This document shows, one piece after another, positions 1 through 11,700 of a stretch of 64,000 nt of DNA; within the stretch, counting starts at the first letter, position 1, and every line of letters starts with the position of its first letter. Origin of the DNA: Taeniopygia guttata (taxonomy: Eukaryota > Chordata > Aves > Passeriformes > Estrildidae); contig NC_133027.1 of assembly GCF_048771995.1 (NCBI RefSeq), positions 64,789,501-64,853,500 of the forward strand, in the 5' to 3' direction. Both the position numbers and the translations under genes were made by a program. A model generated the notes under the pieces. The model searched no databases. It was not told the DNA's origin and saw nothing but the letters and a program-made list of their open reading frames with translations.

Positions 1-2199
1 CCTTCACTTAAAGTTTCCAATCCTTTTTCCCTGTTTGCCATAGGAGTACCAGAATTACATGAGATAGATACATCATTTTGTTACCTTTGGATGTATCTCC
101 CTCTCTACTGTTCAAGATATCTCAAACCACCCTTTTCTGAATGTGAAGGTTGCTTGTATTTCTGAATTACTTAAGGATGACAAAGGTGGGCAAGACACAG
201 AAACATTTGTGGTGACTGAACACTACTCACCTGTCTTTCACAACATGATAATGTTCCCTGTGGTATCACCTTGTAAATGCTAACATTTGTGACAGCATTC
301 ATTCATCCACAGGTGAGCTGTAATAGAAACTAATGACAAATCCTTCAGTAAGTGCCTACTTTAAACATGGCTGAGCATTCTAAATTCAGAGAGGACCATT
401 TTAGTCCTCAACAGACATTGTCTCTCAAATGCATGACAGTACCTGTCTTCATACTAGATTTCAGGTACAAAATTTCTTTAATTTGATTTGCGTATATCCT
501 TACAAATCTGTAATTTTGTGAAAGGTTGAAACTTGGCAAGAGACTAGATAGAGACAGCTGAGTGAAGGCTTGTCTACACTCTGCTGTGTCTACACACAGC
601 ATAGCATACTAAGGTTAGGCTTTAAATGATACTGGCTTTAATGTAAATATTTATCTCTAAATCATGCATAAAAAATTATATATTGCAGTGTTATAGAACA
701 GGTAAATGGTATTTTAAACATTAGGTTAATGATAACTGAATTTGTGGATAGCACAAATGTGGGCTACAATGGAAGATACATTCTAGTCTAAGGAAATGGT
801 TGCTCCGTAAAGTTTACTTCACAAAAAAATGTGAGATTGTCCCTTAATTCAAACTCAAAACAGCAGCTGAGGTGTCTTCACAGTTGGATGTAGCTTTCAG
901 CAACATTCAAATTCAATGGCCAAAACAGTAAAAATGTCTCCTGCTCCCACAGAGTCCTGTTGGATATCCCTGATGGACCTCTCACAGCCACAGGGATATT
1001 GGACTATCTGTGCCACAGGGCAGCTGTTGGCAGAATGCTTCAGCTGGCCAGCATGAGAGATAATGCAGCCACACCACTGCTAATCCACCAGCAGGAAAAT
1101 CAGGTATCTTATGAGAGATAAGGCATGGTGTCAAATTTATTTCTTCAAATTGAATTCTTCATGGCGTTACTACTTCACTGAAGTAGTGAAGTAGTAACTC
1201 CATGAAGCTCATTGCTGTGGATGTTCCAGCTTGGTTCAAGCTCAATACCTCTTCAGGCACAGTGTATCATTGCAATGTAAATTATTAATTTATTTTATTT
1301 AGGCCATTATTGATTTATGAATATTAATTCAGAAAAATGCTGTGGAGATTGCAGTTCACAAACAGTTCATAGCTGTCACATTGCACCATGAGAGCTGCAA
1401 TACAGTAACAAATTTCTTTGAGTAAATGAGGTCAGTACTTGGATGCAGCCCTACCTGATAACTGGGAGCAAAGGATACTTTGCATCCTCTGGGCTTAACT
1501 GTGTTTCACACAAATCAACTTTGATCAAGGGCTGCAGCTGCTTCCAGATGTAAATGCAATTGGGCCCTACCAAAATACTAGGTTGTAGCATGTGTTAGCT
1601 CAAAGGGAGAGTGCAGGGAACACAGCACTATCGCTTCTGAGCCGACAGACAAAACGCTCTGCCCCACACTTGGCTGGGTGTCCTCCCAGGGCATAGAGAG
1701 GTGATGGCTCATCTCTGCCTTGTACTCTTAGCAGCTGCAGACAGGCTCTGACAGGCCCCAGGCAGCGCTTGTACAGCCAGACCCACACTCAGGGAGTGTT
1801 TGTGAGGCTTAGTCAAATCAGAACTCAGCTTTTGTTCTCCCAGTAAGGCTATATCCAGATCATACTGTATTTTTCTTAACCTCTGTACCTGTGCTCCAGA
1901 AGGGGAAGAGCCGACAGTGACATTCTTTATTGCCTTAGCTTTATAACAGCTATGGGGATTTCTTTAATTGTGAAAAATAAGGTATGATTTTATTTTTAAA
2001 TGGAATCCTAGAAAGTCAGCTCACAGCCTCCAGGTGTCACATCTCAGAGGCATCCACCATGTCACGCAAACAGTTCCCTCTTGTCTCTGCTTTCTCCTGC
2101 CATAATGCAAATCCCTTAGAAGAGAAGGAAAGGTGCAAGCACAGCTGCTAGTGGGGATGTCAGGAAGGAAATTGTTAAATGCTGAGGGTAAACATCTCT
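1..2199. other. 5' flank of the PERP-like gene, no gene seen
   Basis: AT-rich single-copy-looking sequence upstream of the PERP-like gene. Short open frames exist on both strands, but none has a recognisable domain, and they are no longer than chance frames. The one clear structure is the hairpin at 1157-1207. By human gene order this side would face ARFGEF3, but no exon of that gene is recognisable here. Confidence 0.6.
1157..1207. repeat. Near-perfect inverted repeat (hairpin)
   Basis: Two 22-base arms, 1157-1178 and 1186-1207, are reverse complements with a single mismatch, separated by a 7-base loop (1179-1185). The left arm reads CTTCATGGCGTTACTACTTC followed by AC. The arms do not extend into the flanks, and no terminal repeat or target duplication is obvious. 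It lies about 1.3 kb upstream of the PERP-like start codon. It could fold as RNA if transcribed, or form a DNA cruciform. No microRNA family was recognised. Confidence 0.85.
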
Positions 2200-2528
2200 T
2201 GATTTGTTACCTAGTCAGCAGGGCAGAGAAGATCTCACAGATAAACCCAGCCTCGAAGCTTCTCCCCAGCTCAACTGGTTATTGCTCAGCGGCAGTTCTT
2301 ACTCATCCGAATCTAGGTGGAGCTCCTTCCCTCCCTCCTTTCACTCCCTCCATCCCTCCCTCTCTCTCTACCGTGTCTGTGCTGGCTGAAAAGCTTTTCT
2401 CCAACATCTGCACACGCGTTCGCAGGAGCCAGCACCGCCTTTCCAGGAGCTCTGCAGAGCACCCATCGCTTTGCACGGCCGAGCCTGCGGCTGAGAGGGC
2501 CTTGTCCTGCCCGCACCTGCCCTGAGCC
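2200..2528 (+). promoter_or_regulatory. Probable promoter and 5' UTR of the PERP-like gene
   Basis: This stretch directly precedes the start codon. It contains a long CT-rich tract (about 2321-2371), and CpG density rises sharply from about 2405 and continues through exon 1, forming a small CpG island. No clear TATA box sits at a suitable distance, so a dispersed CpG/CT-type start is likely. The exact transcription start cannot be read from the sequence. In mammals PERP is a p53 and p63 target, but I did not find a convincing paired p53/p63 decamer here. Confidence 0.55.
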
Positions 2529-2739
2529 ATGGTGAAGTACGGCCTCGACTACACGCGTTGCAGATGGATCCTGCCCCTGCTCCTGGGCATCGGGGTCATC
2601 TTCGGCATCATCGCGCTGGCGGGCTGGGGCTGGCTGGAGTCGCAGACCTTGCCCTATGTGCTGCAAGCGTCGTTGTGGCAGATCTGCAGGAGGCCTGATC
2701 AGGGCGGGGAATGGAGCTGCGAGTCCCTCATGGGCTACG
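2529..2739 (+). CDS. PERP: PERP-like coding exon 1
   Basis: Encodes residues 1-70 plus the first base of codon 71. The start ATG is in a strong context, and upstream frames do not join it. It ends at a consensus donor (GTAAGT at 2740). It covers the cytoplasmic N-terminus, the first membrane segment (residues 14-33) and the first extracellular loop with Trp50, Cys53 and Cys64. The open frame reads on into intron 1 to a stop at about 2876, so an unspliced reading would add an unrelated tail. Confidence 0.93.
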
Positions 2740-5700
2740 GTAAGTGCCGACAGGGGTGGCGGGAGCAGGCTCTGAAGCAGAGGGTCACATCCCCCAGGGC
2801 ACCTTCCCGCAGGTCTCCCAACTATATCACTCAGTACCTGGCATTTATATATGAAGCCACAGGCAATAGTGACTGAGTACACCGAGGCTTTTGACTAACC
2901 GGGTGAAGAAATAAAATGCCCTCAACACCCCTGTGCAGAAATGAACCTAGAGGACTACATAATACATAAAACCCCTTGCATGGTATTGTACTCTCCCAGA
3001 AGGATCTGGTAACCTCTTCTCACTTATTGCTGCTTCTCAAAACTTAACGGCTACTGGTGATCAAACATCCAAACAACAAGTTGTGTGGGTAAGCCTGGCA
3101 TTAGTGTGACAAGCAGGTATGAGTGCCAGAAACAGGGAGGTAAAAATGTAAGATGGTAGCAAGATATTCCCAGGGAGTGTCAGGCTACAGAATGCTGCCC
3201 TGAAACTGCTTTGGTGGGTGGGTCGTGTGAAAGAGTCTCCTTGTGATTATGCAAGAAAGGTTTAAAAGATGAAAGGATTTCTTGTTCGCACTAAGTTTTG
3301 GTGAAGTATGCTATTAAACACGTTGACCCTGGTGCAATCTTCAGCTTGAAAAGACGTAAACCACAAGTATGGGAAGATAGCCCAAGAGAAGGGTCACTCT
3401 GGATGTGCTCTGTTTCTTTTTTATTTTTCCTTTTTTTTTCTTTCTGTATATTTGCTATTGGCCATGGTTTGAAACAAGTAATTGTGAACAAAGGGCTGTT
3501 AGCTTAAGTTGGAAAGGATGTTCAAGAGTTCTTACAATTTATGATCATTCAAATTACAAGGAAGAACCTTTTCTCTAGGGCTCAGAATCTCAGATCTTCT
3601 TGTTAAAAATAAGAGTAACAGCACTTGCTGAAGCAATCTCAGGGATCATTTATTATAGTGTTTCAAAATTGTTCCTGAAAGTTTATTGTATGTCATAAAA
3701 CTCTACCTTCTATGCAAGAAATTCAGCTGTAATGAGTTAATTGCAGCAGGCCTCTGTGAGTGTAGGGCTCCAGGCATGACCAGCTCCATCAAGCATCAGC
3801 ATCCAGTCCTGCTCTCAGGGCTGTAGCACCATCTCTGTGGCTGGGTGAAAGTCAAGCCAGCAAATGGGCCTCTGCTACATGGCACTTGGAAGAAGGAGGA
3901 AGAACTTGATGCTTGTAGAGGGTTTCTCAGTCCTGAGTTTCCTCCTAAGTTTCCTGAAAAGCCAGCCCTCCTCTTGATCTCCAAGTTAGCCCGTGGAGAA
4001 TGCTATGAATGCCAGCTGGACAGAAAACACTGAGATGTTCCACCTTGTTTCTCTTGATAATACAAGAGAAATTTCTCCTTACTTCTGGGACCTAGATAAG
4101 TGTTTGGCATTTTACTTCCTTCCTTATCCTGCCTCACTCTCATAGCTTTAAATTCTGCACCTGTATGCACAGTTTCCCTGGAAACTGGACAGCATCTACA
4201 GACAAAGCGGGGAGGTCATCCTCTGTGTAGACTGTCCTGCAACGTCTGGGGTTTCCATGAATCACATCCACAATAAGTCCAGCACTTTTAACACAAATAT
4301 TGTGGACTTGCTACACACATGCAGGACATTATCCAGCAGGTATACTGGAGAGTCCACTGGTCCTTCTGAAAGCATTAGAAACATTGTTCCTAAACTGCAT
4401 GACTGCATTATGCCCTCAATAGGCATGCACCTATCACCTGAACTCTTCAAGGTGACTGAATACCCAGGAAGCCTAAGCAAACCCTCAAAACCCTCCTGGA
4501 CAAAATTTCCTGGATATGTCTGGCACAATGGAGTCACCTCGCCAGTGGGAGAATATGTGAAGCGTGTATGCAGAGAGAGGGTTATGCTGCCAGGCTTCTG
4601 CCTTTGCCAGATTATGCCATTAAAATGCAGATCTTGCCCTTCATGGGGGTGAGTTATCCCTGACCCAGAAGAGGACTGTAGACCTGACTGTTAAGGCTGC
4701 AAACTCATGTCACTGTCCTGATCTTTTCCAGACCTTTCTCTCAGACCCATTCTCTACAGAGGTGAGAAGTGCTCAGAGCCAATCCCGTTCTCCATTTTTC
4801 CTTGCTCAGTGATACGGGGTTGGGATTTTGCTTTTGTGACTCCCACCTTTTCTCATGCAGGGCAGAGGTGTCCATGCTGGTCTTGGATTCCACCCAAAAG
4901 GCCAGGTCATGAAAGCATTTCATGTGTGAGCATCGAGGTCTTGTGTTGAGCCTGATTTTACCTGCCTTTGTGATGAAGTAGAGGGTTTTAGTAATTCTGG
5001 GATTACATTTATCTACTGTGCTCCAGAAAGGTCATGGAAACAAGCATTTAGCATCATGTTCTGTGGGATGTTTAACTTTGTGCCAAGCTAAACACAGTGC
5101 TGGTTAAACAAAATGTAATTACACGCCTTCCTGAGCACAGAGATGAAGATGTGATGTAAACGTAAAGGACAGAAATGTTTTATAGCATTCCTGAGAAGAG
5201 ATCTCTTTTCCCCCCTCTGTTCCACAGTTTTCGTCTGTTTCTTCTGACCTTTACTCATAGCTTCCCTGCCTACTCTGCCGCTGGCTGGGTAGGTTCTGAA
5301 ATTTGGCCCTCCTGCAGGGGTGGTTTCACTGACAAACGTGTGTATGTGTACCCCAGCAGCTGCCAGCAAATATTGTCAACATGACTTGGACAGTATAGTT
5401 ACCTTAATCCACTACAGTCATCTTCGTCCTATCATAATTAGATATAATTGCAACATCCTTGCAAGTTGTTAATTATAATGTGCAAATTCAAATCTAATTC
5501 TGAACGTGCAATGTTTATAATTCCCCTTGAATCTCGGCTGTTTTGCTTAAGATACATTTATACAATTGGAAGGCAAAACCCCAACGTCATTGAGGTTGAT
5601 TATATTGGAAGGGAAGAAGGATGAATATTTCATTGACTGTGTAAGTGGAGTTCAGAGGTTTTGATTTTTTTTTTTTTTTGGAAAGGCAGTGTAGTAACTC

Positions 5701-8700
5701 CACAGGTGCACTTACCTTTTGTGAAAGTATCTGCTCAGCCATGGTCTTTTTCAAAGTTTATGAACTCTGTGAAAAGTGAGACTATGAAGAGCTTATACAC
5801 TCAGTATCTTCTCCAAGACTTCAGATAATCTGCTTTAAACATGACACTCATGTAGACTTTATCAAAGACTGTCACTTTTCAAGCATATTTAGTTCAAATA
5901 AATAGAACTTTCTAGGAATAATATTCAATGCATTAGGACACTTACTCAAAATGCATGGAATTTAGGATGAGGGATTCATTGAGAGATTAATTGCTCTTGT
6001 TCTTCATTTTTCTTGCACTTGAAAAAACAAAGGGTTCAATCTGGTGACATGCTTGAATATATACAAAGAGAGATTAAGACTTTTTGGATAGATAATGAGC
6101 AATATGGTTGGTATCTCTGTGGGACATGGCTGAGCTTACAAAGAAAATGCACAGGTTAAACCTCATCATGATGCTGGCACAGCACTCCTTTGTTTTTCTT
6201 GTTCTTTGGCTATATTACCTGTCTTGAACAAGCTGTGTCTTGCAGACCTGAGACATTTCTTCAGTATGTAATTTATTCCACTGCAGGCTTTGAAGATGTT
6301 TAAACATATGTAGGTAAATACATAATAAACATAAATAATGTGGGGGGGAAATAACTGATTGTATTTGTCTGAATGTGATGCACAAAGGGTGAAAAACTTG
6401 TGACTACATTTGTCCCATCTTATCTTCCACCCAGCCATGCAGTTCTTCCATTTGCAGATGCTGCCATCAAAAAACCTGAAATTTTAAAGTATATGTTGAA
6501 GAGGTCATATTATTTGCATAGTGCAAACAGAGATCTTGGGGAAAAATCAGGAAAAGGCATTTCCATATGGCAAGTGGAATCCACATCTTCACTTATTTTC
6601 ACATCGTAAAATAGGTTTTTTTTTTCACATCGTATTATAGGTTTTTCCTGGGATGTGTAGAGGGGTTTGTGGCTGTGGAGATTAGTGGAGGGATGAATGA
6701 TTTTGCTATCTGGAAAGGACACCTTTATGCAGCTTGTCCTCCAGACAAATAATAGGCAACTGTGTTCTAGGCATCCAGTTTTATTTTGGTCTATGAATAT
6801 GAATGCAATACTACAAGATAAGTAGGGTAGTATAGTATGATTTTAATGAACAAAAACTACTTCAACTATGAGAGCAGATAGGTATGGCTACAGGACAAAT
6901 GAAAGAAGGAAATGTTGCAAAAGTAATATCCATTTGAGAAAATAAATATTCTGCATCCCCATTGATGAGTAGATTTTTCCCCCCCCTGTTTTTCCGGTAG
7001 CAGGCTTTTGTTTCCAGGGAATCTTTTGCTAAAGTGAAGCAAATTTATTATCCTGGAGGAAGAACAAAATGGAAATCACTTACTAAAAATCCCCAAGTAG
7101 TGATACACCAGCAAGGTTACATGATGTAGTTGAGATCAGTTTCCAAAGCCTCTCTCTTGATACTGCACCTAGCACCGGCCTTGCACAGCTCTCCCTCTGG
7201 AAAATTACCTTCTCCTTCAGAGCAGTGACTCATTACACCCGGGGCACAGGACAGACCAGACACCAATTTTGCCACTGCCACACTTCCTACGTAAAACTGT
7301 TTTTCCTTCCCCCACATTCCAGTCACATCTGACAGCCAGCACCTAATCCCAGCATGGGGAAACACTTATTTGCCCCAAAATGAAGTAAGCACCCGGAGCA
7401 GAGTCACATGGGGATATTTCCAGAGGGACAGGATGGGATACAGCAGATGGAGGACAAACAAGATGTCCCAGTGGCTCTCTGGCACCTGAGGGTGTCTGTA
7501 CCTCACAATAGAAATGAAGTAAACAAGTAACTGTGCTTTTGAAGTAGGGACCAACTCAAGTCACTGGGCCTTTATTGCAGATTTTTTCTGAAGTCAAGGC
7601 TCTGCACTTAACATCTTTAAGAATTTGGTAAGATCTAAGGGAGTTTGAAAAAGTGTCTTTGCAACTGGGAAAGAGGCTGGGGAGGTTTCTGAGCAGTTCA
7701 AGGAAGCCTGTGGGAGAGCCCAAGATGGAGCCCAGCTCTGCTCTGTGCATGGCCTGGATTAAAGGCTTCCACTCATTTGGCACAGGGTGAAATGAAAACA
7801 AAGGGCTGTTGCTGTTCCTGCTGTATTGTAGCATTAAATGGTTGTATTTATATAAAGTGGCTGCTGTAGTTTTAATGACAGTGTGTAGAGAAGTGTATGA
7901 TTTCCTAAGACATTGTTCTCCTTAAAGTGTAAGGTTTCCTGGGATTAACCAGCGAGAAATGAGATTACAAGATTAGTTACTGAATAATGTAGAATACTCA
8001 ATAATTATTCAAAGCTTAGAATGATAAAAAATACAGTTTTAAACATATAGCTAATGAAAAAATCACAGCAGTGTCTGTAAGGAATGATGCAAGAAGGAAA
8101 GAAAATATTTGATTTTTCCTCAGTTTGTAAAAGACACTCCATTGTTTCTAAACAGGTATAAGAGAAGGAAATCAAGGCCAGAGCATTTTTTTACCATGGC
8201 AATTTTTATTCATTTTCTGCAATTGCTTGTGTGCTTTCCCTTGTACTTTTAGAGTTTGTACTTTTATAATTTCAGTGGCAGATTCATTTAATCAGATTAT
8301 TTTCTAAATAATAGTAATGCTCTTGAGCAATTAATGCTCCAGAGAGCAATTGCACGTGTAATCCCCCTGTTCGTTATCCAGCCTTCCCTTAATAATTATG
8401 GTTAGATTATGTGGAAAAATAGCAGTCATGTGGAACATTCTCATCTGCTCATCAGGAGATATGAACTGCTGTTGCAGAGGATTTTGAGAAGATCCTCAAC
8501 ACTTTGCATTTTCAGGCCCTGAAGTCCTGAAGACAGGATTCTATTCACTTACACAGGAAGCATCTCTGCTGGCAGCATGTGGAAACTTGTGGCCAAACTC
8601 TGAATCCTCTTCACCTCATCTGTTCCTCTAGTATATTGAGGTAAACTAATACAGCATGGCCATAACAACATCTCCATAGTCTGAACATTGATAAGGGCTG

Positions 8701-11700
8701 CAAGATGTATTTCTAATTCCACTGTAGGTTTAAACATAGTACTTAAGTGGGAAGGTGTTAAAAGGCAAAATAAACAAAACATTTTTTCACATTTCTGTAT
8801 CACTTTTTACTGGCAGCTTGTGCGGTTTTGAGACACCTCAAACACACTGTCACAGTGAGCATTGTAAAGCCATGTTTCTTCTTTGTCAAGTACCATTACA
8901 AAATAACTCATTGCTCAAAAATTCCCAGGAACTCAAAGTAGCTTGTGGAGTGATGACACTAGCCTGTGTTCCAGAGGTATCTGGCTTCCTTCTACTAGTA
9001 CTAAATAACACATTTCACTTCAGTCCTGCTGAATTACTAATCTGAAACTGAGTACACCTAATGTCACCTACTGTGCTGACATATGTATGCTGTGCCCAAA
9101 TCAGGCCCCAAAAAATATGAAGTCTCTGTGCAGTTCATTTGACATCATCAGCAGTAAGTATCAAGGGACAAACATTTTCAAGATGCATTGTAAAAACTGT
9201 TTCATTAACAAGAAGAGTAAATAAATTCAAAATATTTTTATGAGTATGAAGCACAACTTCCGCTTATATTCTGAAGGTTTTATTTTGCTTCCATCAGAAA
9301 ATCAGATCCAGGTTCACAGCTGCTGTCTGTTAGTGGGAAATTCCCTAGTGCAAAAGGTGATTTTCATCAAGGTTTCAGAACAAAGTTTGCTCACAGCATG
9401 AAAACTGCAGATCAAGAGTGACAGCAATTCTTACTGCACATGAAAATAAGATGTAAATTCAGTGTTCATTAGTCCCAAATGACTCTGGGAATATAAAACT
9501 TAAAAAGAACTTTTTTTAAAAAGGTTCCACTCTACTGTTTTGATTAAAAGTCCTAGTTCATAGCCTGTGTTATCATGGAAATTGATGCTGTTTAATTTAC
9601 ATTAAATATTTCAACCCACTCGGGTAATTAGGGAGCAGGTACATCTTGGTATTCTCATTAACTGAGCTTATGTAAATGAACTGATTAATCAATACCTTAT
9701 CTATTTTATTTACCTGACCCTCCCAAACTCCATCCACGTATAAGTAATCCTGCTTTAATTTGAAATAAATAGGAAAAAAATAGGAGGAAAAATGTTACAG
9801 CATTAAAGTGTGTGAGGCTGAGCTTTAATCCTGAGATTTTCCCAGTATGTGCAACTGCTTCTGAAGATAACGTGAGATAGGGGTATTCCCTGACTCTCTC
9901 ATGAGCAAACCTTTAATTTTGAGGCACTGTGTGTGCATTATATTTAATATCTAACTTACTCCCTTGGTGCTCCCTTTGATGATGGCTCTACACCTTCTGC
10001 CCCTTCTGCCTTCCCAGCACTAAGCAAGCATCAGGGAGCAGCCCTCATTAATGCAGAATTTGCAGAAACCAGCTTCTAAGTCAAGTTTGTACATGCCTGA
10101 GCTTATGATGAGATGAATTTGAACCACTCCCTCAAGACGTAACTGCTCCTCCCCTCAAATTCAAGTCATAATAGCTTCTAAGTTTAATTGCTTGCCTCAG
10201 TAAAAATGGAGGGTTGGAGATTGCACAAAGGTTTTTGCCTGTGTTTGTTTGTGGGTGAAGTCAGGGTTGAGGAATTAATAAGTTTTTCCTTTAAAGGAGT
10301 TAAAGCCCAGCAAGCCACACTGAGCTATCACTTTAGCATGCAGCTATGGAAAAAAACACTGCCTTCTGCTAATGTATACTGTGTTTTATTGATAGAAGAA
10401 CTACTTATAAAGGTTATTTTCCTTAATGTTGTCATCTAAAATCATTATTGTGGGGTAATTGTCCTAATGTCCTAATCCTTTCTCATTTATATGGGACCTG
10501 TTACTAATCACTGAGAAACTTTGGCCTTGACATTATCCTAATGTGAACCTATATAGGTCATTCTCTTTTTCTGTGGCTGTCTTTTAAATAGTGGCAAGCT
10601 AAAAGCTGGTTCTGGCTCACACAAAAACTACTTTTATGAGATAATACTCTGTTATTAAATGAGAAATCTGTATTAACAGCCAATGAATTCTAAAAAAGTA
10701 ATGCTAGGGGGGAAAGAACAGAGTTACCAAAGAGGATGCCATATAGAAAGACTAAAAATCCTGTATTCCACTGCAAAAGATATAAATTTCAACACAGTAT
10801 TGACTACCCACATAAAAGATATACAGACAATGAAGTTTTTTTATGAATGATCCAGATGCAATGAAGACAGAAACTCTGAAAAGAGTACATATCCAATCAT
10901 ACCTTTGATATTATTTTCCTCATTTTATTTTGTTCATAAATTATCCATGACTAATACATGATTTTTTTTTTCATTTCTACAAACTTCCTTTGAAATAACT
11001 TTCAGTCAATGGCTGCTAGTCTGCACATGCAGTTTATTCTAAAGAAGCTGCTTTTGGTAGTTTCTGATATCTTGTACACACTGGTATTTCAAAGCCAGCT
11101 CACATGATCAGCAAATAATTACAGAGATTATAGTGGGCATTTGTTTCCAGAAAGAGCACAGAAATTCCCCATAGCTGGCATGTTACAGAGTCAGTATTTC
11201 CAGAAGACAGGATTTTGCACTGTGCCATGTTGTACAGGCAACAAAGGAAATCCAGAGTCCTGATAATAGTGTTGTGCATGTACACCAGCAGCTTGTAACC
11301 CTTCAGCTGTTAGAGATGTGGGTTAATGGGTTTGATGGACCACCATAAGAGTCAGGCTAAGGGAACACGAGTTCTGCTGCAAACATGTGCACTTTCTTGA
11401 GGAGAACAAACCAAAGGGAAATGGGTAAAACCTGACCAAAGCAGTTCCTTTTCAAAGTGAAGCATGTGCTCTGCAGTGTTCGTCACACCCTGACAAAGAA
11501 CGCCAGGTTGAGAAACTCAAATGAGTTCAGCTTTGTTTCCAAAATAATACTCTTTCCCTTTAATCAGAGAGATGTTAAACAGGTTGAGCTCTGCAAACTC
11601 AGCCTAGAAACATTCTCATTATGTACAACACAGACATGAATCGCTACCACCACAGGTTTTAGTTCTCCTAAGAGTTGCTTTGCAAGACTGCAGCTAGAAC

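Noticed and set aside
2133-2525. 130-codon plus frame and the opposing minus frames over the promoter
   Set aside because: They overlap the CT-rich and CpG-rich promoter and exon 1 on several frames. The spliced PERP reading explains the region.
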